From Actinomycetospora endophytica (lineage in GTDB: Bacteria; Actinomycetota; Actinomycetes; Mycobacteriales; Pseudonocardiaceae), in contig NZ_JAJNDB010000001.1 in the NCBI RefSeq assembly GCF_021026375.1, positions 1,798,001 to 1,862,000 of the forward strand: a DNA stretch of 64,000 nt. Reading direction: 5' to 3'. A program made the translations under genes and the position numbers. Positions 8,982-17,255 of the stretch are shown here, piece by piece. The notes beneath the pieces were generated by a model. That model ran no database searches, was not told the origin of the DNA, and worked only from the letters and a program-made list of their open reading frames with translations. Within the stretch, counting starts at the first letter, position 1; each line of letters opens with the position of its first letter.

Positions 8982-9755
8982 ATGACCTCGGGGGCCACCA
9001 CGCGCAGCGGCGCGTCCGGCGTGAAGCCGGGCGAGACGCGCCTCGGGCTCGTACGGCGGGCCCGGCGCATGCACCGCGCGCTCGCCGAGGCGCACACCGA
9101 TGCGCACTGCGAGCTCGACTTCACCAGCCCACTGGAGCTGCTGGTGGCCACCGTCCTGTCCGCGCAGACCACCGACGTGACGGTCAACCGGGTCACCCCG
9201 GCCCTGTTCGCGCGCTACCCGGACGCGGCCGCCTACGCCGGTGCCGACCGCACCGAGATGGAGGAGATCCTCCGTCCGACCGGCTTCTACCGGGCGAAGA
9301 CGAACTCGGTGATGTCGCTGGGTGCCGCCCTGGTGGAGAAGTTCGACGGCGAGGTCCCCGGGCGGCTGAAGGACCTGGTCACCCTGCCCGGCGTCGGGCG
9401 CAAGACCGCGAACGTCGTGCTGGGCAACGCCTTCGGCGTCCCCGGGATCACCGTCGACACCCACTTCGGCCGGCTCGTGCGCCGCTGGGCGTGGACCGAC
9501 TCCGAGGACCCGGTGGAGGTGGAGAAGCAGGTCGGGACGCTCATCGAGCGCAAGGACTGGACCATGCTGTCCCACCGCGTGATCTTCCACGGTCGGCGCG
9601 TGTGCCACGCGAAGAAGCCGGCCTGCGGGGCGTGCTCGCTCGCCAAGGACTGCCCCTCGGCCGGGATCGGCGAGACCGACCCGGTGAAGGCCGCCAAGCT
9701 CGTGAAGGGTCCGGAGGCCGATCACCTCCTGGCCCTCGTCGGTCTCGAGCGGTGA
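8982..9755 (+). CDS. nth: Endonuclease III (DNA glycosylase/AP lyase)
   Basis: A 257-residue base-excision repair enzyme that removes oxidised pyrimidines and cleaves abasic sites. The helix-hairpin-helix [13 protein letters not shown] carries the catalytic Lys, and VDTHFGRL carries the catalytic Asp. The [4Fe-4S] ligands C-x6-C-x2-C-x5-C are at the C-terminus ([17 protein letters not shown]). The ATG at 8982 fits the family length; the frame is open upstream to 8544 without homology. Its TGA overlaps the GTG of the thioredoxin gene, opening a four-gene coupled operon. Confidence 0.95.
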   Translation: MTSGATTRSGASGVKPGETRLGLVRRARRMHRALAEAHTDAHCELDFTSPLELLVATVLSAQTTDVTVNRVTPALFARYPDAAAYAGADRTEMEEILRPTGFYRAKTNSVMSLGAALVEKFDGEVPGRLKDLVTLPGVGRKTANVVLGNAFGVPGITVDTHFGRLVRRWAWTDSEDPVEVEKQVGTLIERKDWTMLSHRVIFHGRRVCHAKKPACGACSLAKDCPSAGIGETDPVKAAKLVKGPEADHLLALVGLER

Positions 9756-10399
9756 CGCGCACCGAGGTCGGATCGACCCTGATCGTGGTGATCCTGGTGA
9801 TCGTCGGGGTCATCGCGCTGTGGCCGCGGGACTCCGACGGCGGGTCCGCGCCCCAGCCCGTGCCCACGGCGGCCCCGACGGCGCGCAGCGACCCCGCCGA
9901 GCTGGCCGGGGCCCGGGCGGAGGCCGGCCTCGCCGCCTGCCCGACCCCGACGGCGGGCACCACACCGGCCCGCGCGCCGCTCGCCGGGCTCTCCCTCGAC
10001 TGCCTGGGCGCCCCCGGCCGGGTCGACCTCGGCGCCGCGCTGCCCGGTCGGACGACGCTGGTGAACTTCTGGGCGTCCTGGTGCGGGCCCTGCCGCGAGG
10101 AGATCCCGGCGATCACCGGCTACGCGGCCCAGCCCGGCGCGGCCTCGGTGCTGGGCGTCGACGTGGCGGACGACCCGGCCGACGCCCTCGCGCTGCTGGG
10201 CCAGCTCGGCGCGCACTACCCGTCGGTGTCCGACCCGGGCCAGACCGTCGGGCGCCGCCTGGGCGCGGCGCCGGTGCTGCCGGCGAGCGTCGTCGTGCGG
10301 TCCGACGGCACGGTCGTCCCGCTGCCCGCCCAGGTGTTCGCCTCGCCCGCGCAGGTGCGGACCGCGGTCGACGGCGCGCTGGCCAAGGCGGCCGGATGA
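9752..10399 (+). CDS. TlpA-like membrane-anchored thioredoxin, Rv3673c type
   Basis: A 215-residue extracytoplasmic thiol-disulfide protein. One N-terminal membrane anchor (about residues 7-23, [17 protein letters not shown]) is followed by a Pro/Ala linker. The TlpA/ResA-type domain has the redox motif [11 protein letters not shown] near residue 107 and a cis-Pro loop (LPASVVV). The GTG start overlaps the nth stop (GTGA), and the stop overlaps the NUDIX ATG. A structural disulfide partner is not evident. The substrate is unknown. Confidence 0.88.
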   Translation: MTRTEVGSTLIVVILVIVGVIALWPRDSDGGSAPQPVPTAAPTARSDPAELAGARAEAGLAACPTPTAGTTPARAPLAGLSLDCLGAPGRVDLGAALPGRTTLVNFWASWCGPCREEIPAITGYAAQPGAASVLGVDVADDPADALALLGQLGAHYPSVSDPGQTVGRRLGAAPVLPASVVVRSDGTVVPLPAQVFASPAQVRTAVDGALAKAAG

Positions 10400-11115
10400 G
10401 CAGCCTGCTGCGCCCGCGGGAGGCGCCGGCCTGGCTCGCGGGCCTCGTCGACGGGTGCGGTCGGGCCTCCGCGGACGACGTCCCGCTCCGGCGCCGACCG
10501 GGCGCCGACCCGGCCCGTGAGGCCGCGGTCCTGCTGCTGTTCGGCGAGTCCGACGACGGGCCGGACGTGCTGCTCACCGAGCGCGCGGCCGACATGCGCG
10601 ACCACGCCGGCCAGGTCGCGTTCCCGGGCGGCGGGCTCGAGCCCGACGACGGCGGGGGTCTCGACGCCGCGGTCAGCGCGGCCCTGCGCGAGACCTGGGA
10701 GGAGACCGGCGCCGACCCGGCGGGCATCGTCCCGCTCGCGACGCTGCCGCCGCTGACGATCCCGGTCACCGGGTTCGCCGTGACACCCGTCGTCGCGCAC
10801 TGGCGCCGTCCCGGGCCCGTCGGTGTCGTGGACCCGGCCGAGACGGCCGCCGTCGTGCGGGTCCCGCTCGCCGAGCTCACCGACCCGGCGAACCGGTTCA
10901 CCGTCACCTCGCCCAGCGGCTACCTGGGCCCGGCCTTCGGTGTGCGCGGGCTGCTGGTGTGGGGCTTCACCGCACTGGTCCTGTCCTGGGTCTGTGACCT
11001 CGCGGGGTGGACGATCCCCTGGGACACCTCCGACGTCCGCGACCTCGGCGAGGCGTGGGCCCGTCGGGGAGACAACGAGGCGGCTCGCCGCCGTGAGGGA
11101 GACGCGATCCGATGA
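10396..11115 (+). CDS. NUDIX hydrolase, CoA pyrophosphatase-like, Rv3672c type
   Basis: A 239-residue NUDIX protein. The Nudix box runs from GGGLEPDD through ALRETWEETGADP (roughly residues 76-108). The extra residues between the Gly and REtwEE parts resemble the CoA pyrophosphatase (NudL/YeaB) subgroup, as does the LTERAADMRDHAGQVAFPGG block. CoA or another nucleoside diphosphate derivative is the probable substrate, but this is inference. ATGA overlaps tie it to both neighbours. Confidence 0.85.
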   Translation: MSSLLRPREAPAWLAGLVDGCGRASADDVPLRRRPGADPAREAAVLLLFGESDDGPDVLLTERAADMRDHAGQVAFPGGGLEPDDGGGLDAAVSAALRETWEETGADPAGIVPLATLPPLTIPVTGFAVTPVVAHWRRPGPVGVVDPAETAAVVRVPLAELTDPANRFTVTSPSGYLGPAFGVRGLLVWGFTALVLSWVCDLAGWTIPWDTSDVRDLGEAWARRGDNEAARRREGDAIR

Positions 11116-12308
11116 GCTGGGTCGACATCGTCGTCGTGCTGCTCGCACTCGCCGCCGCCATCTCGGGCTGGCGGCACGGGCTCGCGGTCGCCGCGCTGTC
11201 CTTCCTGGGCGTCATCGGCGGCGCCCTGCTGGGGCTGAAGATCGCGCCGCTGGTCGTCGGGCTGTTCCAGGGCGACACCAGCCGCGTCGTCGTCAGCGTG
11301 CTCATCGTCATCGCCCTGGTGGCGCTGGGCGAGACGCTCGGGGTCTACCTGGGGCGGGCGCTGCGCGACCGGATGCGGCTCAACGCCGTCCGCACGGTCG
11401 ACTCGACGTTCGGGTCGGTCCTGCAGGCCATCACCGCGCTCGTCGTGGCGTGGCTGATCGCGCTGCCGCTCGCGACCTCGTCGAACGTCGCGCTGTCCTC
11501 CGCACTGCGGAACTCCGCGGTGCTCTCGACGGTCGACTCCGTGATGCCGGCCCAGATCCGGGCGCTGCCCAACGAACTGCGCTCGATGTTCGACGCGTCC
11601 GGCTTCCCCGACGTGCTCTCGCCGTTCTCGTCCACCCCGGTGGCCGAGGTGCCCGCGCCGAACCCGGAGCTCGTGCAGGACCCGGTGGTCCAGCGGGCCC
11701 GGGCGAGCGTCCTGAAGATCAAGGGGCGGGCGCCGTCGTGCTCCCGGGCGCTGGAGGGCAGCGGGTTCGTCATCGGGAACGAGCGCGTGATGACGAACGC
11801 CCACGTGGTCGCCGGGACGAACGAGGTCTCGGTGGAGGTGCCGCAGTCCGGGGGCGGCTCGGAGACCGAGTCGGCCCGCGTCGTGTACTACGACGCGCAG
11901 GTCGACGTCGCGGTCCTCGCGGTGCCCGGGCTGGACGCGCGGGCGCTGCCGTTCAACTTCTCCGGCGTGAACACCGGGGACAACGCGGTGGCCCTGGGCT
12001 ACCCGCTCGACGGGCCGTTCTCGTCGTCGCCCGCCAAGATCCGTCAGCGGATCCAGCTGCGCGGCCCCGACATCTACGACTCGTCGACGGTGACCCGCGA
12101 CGTCTACACGATCCGCGGCACGGTGCGATCCGGGAACTCGGGCGGCCCGCTGGTGAACCCGCAGGGCCAGGTCATCGGGGTGGTCTTCGGCGCGGCCGTC
12201 GACCAGGGCGACACCGGGTTCGTCCTCACCGCGGACCAGGTCCGTGCCGCCCTCAACGCCGCGCCGGGGGCGACGAGCCGGGTGTCGACGGGGAGCTGCG
12301 CCGCATAG
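11112..12308 (+). CDS. marP: Membrane-anchored periplasmic serine protease MarP (CvpA + trypsin-like)
   Basis: A 398-residue protein with an N-terminal four-helix CvpA-like membrane domain (about residues 1-140) and an exported chymotrypsin/HtrA-like domain. The catalytic triad is visible: His in TNAHVVAG, Asp in DAQVDVAVL and Ser in SGNSGGPLV. Two Cys (in APSCSRAL near residue 209, and fourth from the C-terminus, SCAA) match the pair that forms the regulatory disulfide in mycobacterial MarP (Rv3671c), which is needed for acid and oxidative-stress survival. The gene closes the nth operon and is followed by a strong bidirectional hairpin. Confidence 0.93.
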   Translation: MSWVDIVVVLLALAAAISGWRHGLAVAALSFLGVIGGALLGLKIAPLVVGLFQGDTSRVVVSVLIVIALVALGETLGVYLGRALRDRMRLNAVRTVDSTFGSVLQAITALVVAWLIALPLATSSNVALSSALRNSAVLSTVDSVMPAQIRALPNELRSMFDASGFPDVLSPFSSTPVAEVPAPNPELVQDPVVQRARASVLKIKGRAPSCSRALEGSGFVIGNERVMTNAHVVAGTNEVSVEVPQSGGGSETESARVVYYDAQVDVAVLAVPGLDARALPFNFSGVNTGDNAVALGYPLDGPFSSSPAKIRQRIQLRGPDIYDSSTVTRDVYTIRGTVRSGNSGGPLVNPQGQVIGVVFGAAVDQGDTGFVLTADQVRAALNAAPGATSRVSTGSCAA

Positions 12309-12323
12309 GTGCGCTGCGCGCTC

Positions 12324-12363
12324 GTGAGCGGTCATTGACGCCAGGGCATCAATGACTGCTCAC
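12324..12363. terminator. Bidirectional terminator between marP and the hydrolase gene
   Basis: A 15-bp stem: GTGAGCGGTCATTGA (12324-12338) pairs with TCAATGACTGCTCAC (12349-12363), with only one G-U pair in RNA, around a 10-nt loop. It lies between convergent genes and includes the stop codon of the minus-strand gene. There is no U tract. Confidence 0.85.
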
Positions 12364-13226
12364 AGGCGCCGGAGGAGCACCTCGGAGACGTGGCGCGGGG
12401 CCTCCTGGTGGGGGAAGTGCCCGACCCGCGGCACCGTCAGGAACTCGTGGTCCTCCGCCCACCGGGACGACGCGCGGGCCACCGACGCGGGCACCCACGG
12501 GTCGTCCTCGCCGTGCAGCGTCAGGACCGGCACGTCGACCCGCCGGTCGATGGCGCGGGCGAAGCGCCGGCCGTCGGGACGGCCCTGGGAACGGACCGCC
12601 CAGCGGAAGTACTCGAGGGAGCAGTGCGAGGTGCGCGGGGTCAGGATCGCCGCCGCGTGCCGGGCGGCCACCCCGGCGAACTCCGGCGCCTCGGGCCAGG
12701 CCGCCCCGGAGCCCGTCGCGAGCAGCTCGCCGGCTCGCGTCCCGCCGTCGCGGCGCAGCGAGCGCTCCGGCAGCCGGGGGAGCTGGAAGAAGGCGACGTC
12801 GCGCAGCGCGGCCGCGTGCCGCCAGGGCCGCCGATGCACCGCGCGCCGCAGCGCCAGGGGGTGCGGGGTCCCGACGACGGCGAGGCGGGACACCACACGC
12901 GGGTGCAGCGCCGCCACCGTCCAGGCGACCGCACCGCCCCACCCGGCGCCGACGATCGTCGCCCGCCGGGCGCCGAGGGCGCGCACGAGCCCCGCGACGT
13001 CACCGGCCAGCGTCCACAGGTCGTAGCCCCGGGGCGGCCGGTCGGAGCCGCAGTAGCCGCGCAGATCGGGCGCGACGACGTGGTGCCCCTCGGCGCCGAG
13101 CGCGGTGAGCTGGTGGCGCCAGGACCACCAGAACTCCGGGAACCCGTGCAGCAGCAGCACCGGGTCGCGGCCCGCCGCCGGGGGACCGCACTCGGCGACG
13201 TGCAGCCGGATGCCGTTGGCCGACAC
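12360..13226 (-). CDS. Alpha/beta hydrolase, epoxide-hydrolase-like (EphE type) without nucleophile Asp
   Basis: An alpha/beta hydrolase of about 288 residues. The oxyanion motif LLHGFPEFWWSW, the cap region, the acid residue in LHGEDDPWVP and the base in VGHFPHQEAP are all present. The nucleophile elbow, normally VGHDWGG in epoxide hydrolases, reads VGAGWGG: the Asp codon is GGG at 12942-12944. It is therefore probably not an active epoxide hydrolase. No ATG start is available. I used GTG at 13226, though a CTG at 13286 overlapping the DUF1469 stop would give an MSQLPDDDP-like start and may be the true one. Its position matches Rv3670. Confidence 0.8.
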   Translation of the reverse strand: MSANGIRLHVAECGPPAAGRDPVLLLHGFPEFWWSWRHQLTALGAEGHHVVAPDLRGYCGSDRPPRGYDLWTLAGDVAGLVRALGARRATIVGAGWGGAVAWTVAALHPRVVSRLAVVGTPHPLALRRAVHRRPWRHAAALRDVAFFQLPRLPERSLRRDGGTRAGELLATGSGAAWPEAPEFAGVAARHAAAILTPRTSHCSLEYFRWAVRSQGRPDGRRFARAIDRRVDVPVLTLHGEDDPWVPASVARASSRWAEDHEFLTVPRVGHFPHQEAPRHVSEVLLRRL

Positions 13227-13282
13227 CGCGCGGTGCCGCCACGGCCCGGCGAGCGTCGCCGGGTCGTCGTCGGGAAGCTGAC

Positions 13283-13762
13283 TCAGGAGGTCGTCGAGGG
13301 GGCGTCCGAGCGGCCGCGGCGCAGCGCCTCGACCGACTCGCGGGCCGTCTCGATGGTTCGCTCCGGAGCGCGGATCTTGCGGACCTTGAGGTAGCCGAGG
13401 AACCCGGCGATGCCCGCGGTGATCAGCATGATCGCGAACGTCACCGCGTAGCCGGCCCACTGCTGGCTCGGCCAGATGAGGTTGAACGCCTCGGCGACGG
13501 CGAAGAAGAAGTAGAAGAGGCTGAACAGCGCGATGACCGCGGCCACCACGAAGAAGATGCTCCCCTGCACCCCCTTCTTGACCTCGGCCGTGACCTCCTG
13601 CTTGGCGAGCTCGACCTCCGCACGCACCAGGGTGGAGACGTGCGTGGTCACCTCCTTCACGAGCGACCCGACGGACGCGTCGCCGGTGGCGCGCACCGGT
13701 TCGGCGTTGAGCGGGATCGAAGGCACCACGGGGGGTCCTCCGGGAGACGACGGCGAGGTCAC
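13283..13762 (-). CDS. DUF1469 (putative Actinobacterial holin-X) membrane protein, Rv3669 type
   Basis: A 159-residue protein with a short polar N-terminus, an amphipathic helix (SLVKEVTTHVSTLVRAEVEL) and two adjacent transmembrane helices (IFFVVAAVIALFSLFYFFFA and YAVTFAIMLITAGIAGFLGY). A charged C-terminal helix with APERTIETARESVEALRRG follows. This is the DUF1469 / holin-X layout. AGGAG lies 6 nt before GTG 13762, deciding the start. Despite the family name it is a conserved chromosomal gene and not evidence of a phage. It probably forms an operon with the downstream hydrolase. Confidence 0.85.
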   Translation of the reverse strand: MTSPSSPGGPPVVPSIPLNAEPVRATGDASVGSLVKEVTTHVSTLVRAEVELAKQEVTAEVKKGVQGSIFFVVAAVIALFSLFYFFFAVAEAFNLIWPSQQWAGYAVTFAIMLITAGIAGFLGYLKVRKIRAPERTIETARESVEALRRGRSDAPSTTS

Positions 13763-13892
13763 GGGCGCTCCTGGCGGGTCGGGTCGAGAGGGAGCACATC
13801 GTGCCACGACCTTGGCGTGACCGAGTCGTGACACGAGCGCACGGCCGGTGTCTTCCCGATCAAGGCCGACCTCAGTCCTCCGTGAGGACGAC

Positions 13893-14336
13893 TCATTCGC
13901 TCGGCGACCGGCGCAGTGCCTTGCGCTGAGATTGCACTCGCTTGTCTTCCATCCGTCGTAGTCGCGCACCGCGACTGGGACGGCGGGGCCGACGAGCAGG
14001 GGGATCCGGGGCGAGGGCCTCCCGCAGCATCGCCGCCAGGCGTCGGCGTGCCGCCTCCCGGTTGCGTCGCTGCGAGCGGTGCTCGGAGGCGGTGACACTC
14101 GCCCGGGTGCCGTCGATGAGACGCGGAACACGGGCGAGCAGGCGGGCGCGGGCCTCGTCGGGGATGCCCGGCGCCTCGGCCAGGTCGACGACGAGCTCGA
14201 CCCGGCTGTCGGCCGTGTTCACGCCCTGCCCGCCAGGACCGGACGAGCGCGAGAACCGCCAGGTCAGGGCGGCCGCGGGCAGCACGACGTCGTCGGAGAC
14301 CCGGAGGTCTCCGGTGGCGTCGTCGTGGCTGTCCAT
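13893..14336 (-). CDS. arfB: ArfB/YaeJ-like peptidyl-tRNA hydrolase (ribosome rescue)
   Basis: A 147-residue class-I release-factor-like protein. The GGQ motif in SSGPGGQGVN (about residues 31-40) catalyses peptidyl-tRNA hydrolysis, and the ASEHRSQRRNREAA block follows. The Lys/Arg-rich C-terminal tail (LRRMEDKRVQSQRKALRRS) is the segment that ArfB inserts into the empty mRNA channel of stalled ribosomes. The start is ATG 14334-14336; the much longer open frame upstream is antisense to real genes. It is divergent from the next gene across 138 bp. Confidence 0.9.
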   Translation of the reverse strand: MDSHDDATGDLRVSDDVVLPAAALTWRFSRSSGPGGQGVNTADSRVELVVDLAEAPGIPDEARARLLARVPRLIDGTRASVTASEHRSQRRNREAARRRLAAMLREALAPDPPARRPRRPSRGARLRRMEDKRVQSQRKALRRSPSE

Positions 14337-14474
14337 GCCTCCAGTGTCCTGGTGCTGTCGAGCGGGTTGGCCTGCGTCGTCAGAGATGCGGCGAGGCTGA
14401 CGCTGGACGTCAGCAACTCCACATCCTCGGGCGGTGACCTGGGACGCAGCCGGCCACCTGGGACGATGGGCGCC

Positions 14475-15215
14475 ATGACCGCCGCGACCACCGACCCGCT
14501 CGCGCCGCTGCTCGACCTGCCCGGCGTGGCGGAGGGCGCGGAGTCCGTCCGCCGACACGTCGAGGCCGTCCACGCGCACCGCACGAACCGCCGCGGCTGG
14601 CCGACGACGGCGGCCGAGGCCGGCACCCGCGCCGCCCGCGCCTCGGCCGCCCTCGACGGCGGCAGTGCGGACCTCCCGGAGGACGGCCCGGTCACCGACC
14701 CGACGCTCGCCGGCGCGCTGCGCGTGGCGGAGGCGCTCGGCGGCCTGCTGCCGACCTGGCGTCGGGCCCCGCTGCAGGCGCTCGCCCGGCTGCACGTCCT
14801 CGCGGCGACCGACCGGGTACCGGAGTCCGATCTCGGCCGACCGCGTCCGGGCAACTGGGTCTCGGCGCGGCTGGACGCGCTGGCGGGCCTCGTCGTCGGC
14901 GGGACGTCCGTGCCGGGGCCGGTCCTGGTCGGCGTCGTGCACGGCGAGATGCTCGCGCTCTCGCCCTTCCTGGTCGCGAACGGCGTCGTCGCGCGGGCGG
15001 CGGCCCGGCTGACGGCCATCTCGACGGGCCTCGACCCCAAGGGCCTCGTCGTCCCCGAGGTCGGCCACCTGCGCACCGCGACCGAGTACTCCGCGGCGGC
15101 CCAGGCGTTCGCGTCGGGCACCCACGAGGGGCTCTCGCAGTGGTTCTCGCACTGCGTCACCGCCTGGAAGACCGGCGCGAAGGAGGCCACCGGCATCGCG
15201 GACGCCGCGGGCTGA
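14475..15215 (+). CDS. Fic/Fido-like protein with degenerate active site, Rv3662c-like position
   Basis: A 246-residue soluble all-helical protein without a definite assignment; actinobacterial relatives are often labelled oxidoreductase with little support. The stretch HGEMLALSPFLVANGVVARA (about residues 157-176) aligns with the Fic core HxEFxxIHPFxDGNGRxGR, keeping PF, N-G and the spacing. The catalytic His is Ser, the metal Asp/Gly are replaced and the Arg is shifted. If the alignment is right, this is an inactive Fido fold. Start ATG 14475 is used; an in-frame ATG at 14466 would add three residues. It lies upstream of ssd, as in mycobacteria. Confidence 0.6.
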   Translation: MTAATTDPLAPLLDLPGVAEGAESVRRHVEAVHAHRTNRRGWPTTAAEAGTRAARASAALDGGSADLPEDGPVTDPTLAGALRVAEALGGLLPTWRRAPLQALARLHVLAATDRVPESDLGRPRPGNWVSARLDALAGLVVGGTSVPGPVLVGVVHGEMLALSPFLVANGVVARAAARLTAISTGLDPKGLVVPEVGHLRTATEYSAAAQAFASGTHEGLSQWFSHCVTAWKTGAKEATGIADAAG

Positions 15216-15309
15216 CGCCGTTCGGGCGAACGCGCCGTCCCCACCGGCAGTGCGGGTCCCGTCCGTCCCCAGGGTGCGGCCTCGTCGTACCGCTGTTCGC
15301 GGCGTCGGC

Positions 15310-16413
15310 GTGACCCTCCCGGGCGTGGACGGACGACGAGTGACGGTGTGCTGCGACGACGAGGACCTCCTGGACGAGGTGGTCCGCGTCGCCGCGGCGG
15401 CGGGATGCGAGCTGGAGCGGGTGCCGGATGCGGCCGCCCTGCGGCGACGATGGCCGGGCGCCGCGATGGTGCTGCTCGACGAGGCGGCGGCGCGGGCGGT
15501 CGCGGGCGTGCGGCTGGGACGGCGCGACGGCGTGGTGGTGCTGTGCCGCGGTGACCCGCCGGGCAGCGTCTGGGAGCGCGCGGTGGCGGTCGGTGCGGAG
15601 CACGTCGTGTCGCTGCCGGAGGGGGAGGACTGGCTGGTCTCGGCGCTGTCGGACACCGTCGAGGAGGGGGCGGTCGGGGACGGGCGGGTCGTCTCGGTGA
15701 TCGGCGGGCGCGGCGGGGCGGGTGCCTCCGTGCTGGCTGCGGCGGTCGCCGTGCGGGCCCACGACGAGGGCGCCCGGGTGCTGCTCGTGGACTGCGACCC
15801 GCTGGGCGGCGGGCTGGATCTGGTCGTCGGCGCGGAGCAGGTCGAGGGGCTGCGCTGGCCGGGGCTCGCGCTCGGCGGCGGCCGGGTCGCGGCGTCGTCG
15901 TTGCACGAGGCGCTGCCCGCGGCCGAGGACGGATCGCCCGCGCTGACCGTGCTCTCCTGCGACCGGCACGGCCCCGGCCCGGCCCCCGACGCGGCGCGGG
16001 CGGTGGTCGACGCGGGCCGCCGCGCGGGCGACACCGTGGTGTGCGACCTGCCCCGGCACCTGACCGACGCGGCCGCGGCGGTGCTCGACGCCTCGGACCT
16101 GACGGTGGTCGTGGTGCCGGCCGAGGTCCGGGCGACGGCGGCCGCGTCCCGGGTGGCCCGGCAGGCGGCCGACCGGGGCGCGACGGTGGCCGTGGTGGTG
16201 CGGGGGCCCTCACCCGGCGGGCTGGTGGGTGACGACGTGGCCGAGGCCCTCGGCCTCGACGTGCTCGTCTCGATCGACGCGGAGCCTGGGCTGGCGGCGT
16301 CGCTCGACCGCGGGGCGGTGCCCGGGGTGCGGCGCGGGCCGCTGGCGGAGGCCGCGGGGGCGGTCCTGGACGCGCTCGACCAGCTCCGGGGAGGGCGGTC
16401 CGCGGCGGCCTGA
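15310..16413 (+). CDS. ssd: Septum-site-determining protein Ssd (MinD/CpaE-like)
   Basis: A protein of about 367 residues with a receiver-like N-terminus (VTVCCDDEDLLDEVVRVA) and a C-terminal MinD/CpaE-like P-loop domain. The Walker A is deviant, IGGRGGAGASVLAAA near residue 120, lacking the usual Lys, as in mycobacterial Ssd (Rv3660c). It is followed by LLVDCDPLGGGLDLVVG. Ssd inhibits septation in mycobacteria, and CpaE-like proteins also place Tad pili. Adjacency to tadA supports either role. I chose GTG 15310 (VTLPGVDGRRVTV); the frame is open from 15250. Confidence 0.87.
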   Translation: MTLPGVDGRRVTVCCDDEDLLDEVVRVAAAAGCELERVPDAAALRRRWPGAAMVLLDEAAARAVAGVRLGRRDGVVVLCRGDPPGSVWERAVAVGAEHVVSLPEGEDWLVSALSDTVEEGAVGDGRVVSVIGGRGGAGASVLAAAVAVRAHDEGARVLLVDCDPLGGGLDLVVGAEQVEGLRWPGLALGGGRVAASSLHEALPAAEDGSPALTVLSCDRHGPGPAPDAARAVVDAGRRAGDTVVCDLPRHLTDAAAAVLDASDLTVVVVPAEVRATAAASRVARQAADRGATVAVVVRGPSPGGLVGDDVAEALGLDVLVSIDAEPGLAASLDRGAVPGVRRGPLAEAAGAVLDALDQLRGGRSAAA

Positions 16414-16499
16414 CCGATGGAACCACGACCCGGCTCACCCGCGCGGTGGGCCGGGTCGTCGTCGTGCGCTGGTGACGATCGCGGCGTTCGGCCCAGCGG

Positions 16500-16537
16500 T
16501 TGTCCCCAGCCGGCACCGAGGGCCCGGGTTGTCCACA
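16500..16537 (+). promoter_or_regulatory. Two DnaA-box-like nonamers between ssd and tadA
   Basis: TTGTCCACA at 16529-16537 is a perfect actinobacterial DnaA box. TTGTCCCCA at 16500-16508 differs by one base and has the same orientation, 29 bp away. They lie in the 202-bp gap upstream of tadA. No other origin feature (AT-rich unwinding element, dnaN) is near, so regulation by or titration of DnaA is more likely than an origin. Confidence 0.4.
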
Positions 16538-16615
16538 GGCGGGCGGCTCGGGCTGGGAGATCGGGGTGCGGGGCGGGGAGCGTCGTCTTCCACGAGAGCG
16601 AGGGCGGTGACGGGA

Positions 16616-17230
16616 ATGGCGGTCGAGGCGGGGAGCGGCGAGGTCGGTGACCTCGTGGAGCGGGTCCGGGCGCGGTTGGCGGGCGCGGGCGGTGAGGCGG
16701 GGGTCGCGGAGCTCGCGGCGGCGGTGCGGGCCGAGGCACGGGGCGTGGTCGGTGACGCCGACGTGCTGGCGGCGGTCCGCGCGCTGCAGCGGGAGTTCGT
16801 CGGCGCGGGGCCGCTGGAGCCGTTGCTGCGCGACCCGGCGACCTCGGACGTGCTCGTCACCGCCCCGGACGCGGTGTGGGTCGATCGCGGGGCGGGCCTC
16901 GAGCGGGCCGCGGTGGAGTTCGCCGACGAGGACGCGGTCCGGCGCCTGGCGCAACGGTTGGCGGCCGCGGCCGGCCGCCGGCTGGACGACGCCAGCCCCT
17001 ACGTCGACGCGCGGCTGCCCGGGAGCGGGGTGCGGCTGCACGCGGTGCTGCCTCCGGTGGCTGCCGACGGGACCTGTGTCTCGCTGCGGGTGCTGCGCCC
17101 GGCCCGGCACGATCTCGACGCGCTCGAGGTGGGCGGCACCGTCGACGCGGCCGGGCGGGCACTGCTCGAGGCCGTGGTGGCCGCGCGGCTGGCCTTCCTC
17201 GTCGTGGGCGGCACGGGGTCAGGAAATACG
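16616..17230 (+). pseudogene. tadA: tadA/cpaF secretion ATPase, truncated in its Walker A by the prophage
   Basis: The first about 204 residues of a TadA/CpaF-family ATPase (Rv3659c type) that powers Tad/Flp pilus assembly. Visible are the N-terminal helical domain, GPLEPLLRDPATSDVLV and the SPYVDARLPGSGVRLHAV block of the family. The sequence then reaches the Walker A, GGTGSG, where Lys should follow; Asn is encoded instead and phage sequence begins. The frame continues through phage DNA to a stop at 17719, giving an unrelated tail. The rest of the gene (Walker B, Asp and His boxes) must lie beyond the right end of the prophage. Start ATG 16616 (MAVEAGSGE). Confidence 0.88.
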
Positions 17231-17255
17231 GTGGTCACACCATACGCTCAGAGGC
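17204..17255. other. Left attachment junction (attL) of the prophage
   Basis: Host codons for VGGTG end around 17216-17224, after which the tadA frame diverges (TCA GGA AAT instead of the expected Ser-Gly-Lys codons). The serine integrase gene starts at 17256, so the phage half of attL is about 30-35 bp. The exact 2-bp crossover cannot be placed without the right junction. It is expected inside GGCACGGGGTC (17210-17220) or immediately after. Confidence 0.8.

Noticed and set aside
13283-13762. DUF1469 (holin-X) gene as evidence of an additional prophage
   Set aside because: It is a conserved chromosomal family in the same place as Rv3669; no other phage genes surround it.
16500-16537. Chromosomal replication origin
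   Set aside because: Only two DnaA-like boxes, no AT-rich region and no dnaA/dnaN/gyrB neighbours.
13893-16739. 948-codon minus-strand open frame ending as arfB
   Set aside because: Only the last 147 codons (from 14336) resemble a protein family. The rest is antisense to the Fic-like gene, ssd and tadA.
16647-17255. Upstream extension of the integrase reading frame
   Set aside because: It overlaps tadA host DNA in another frame; integrase homology begins right after GTG 17256.
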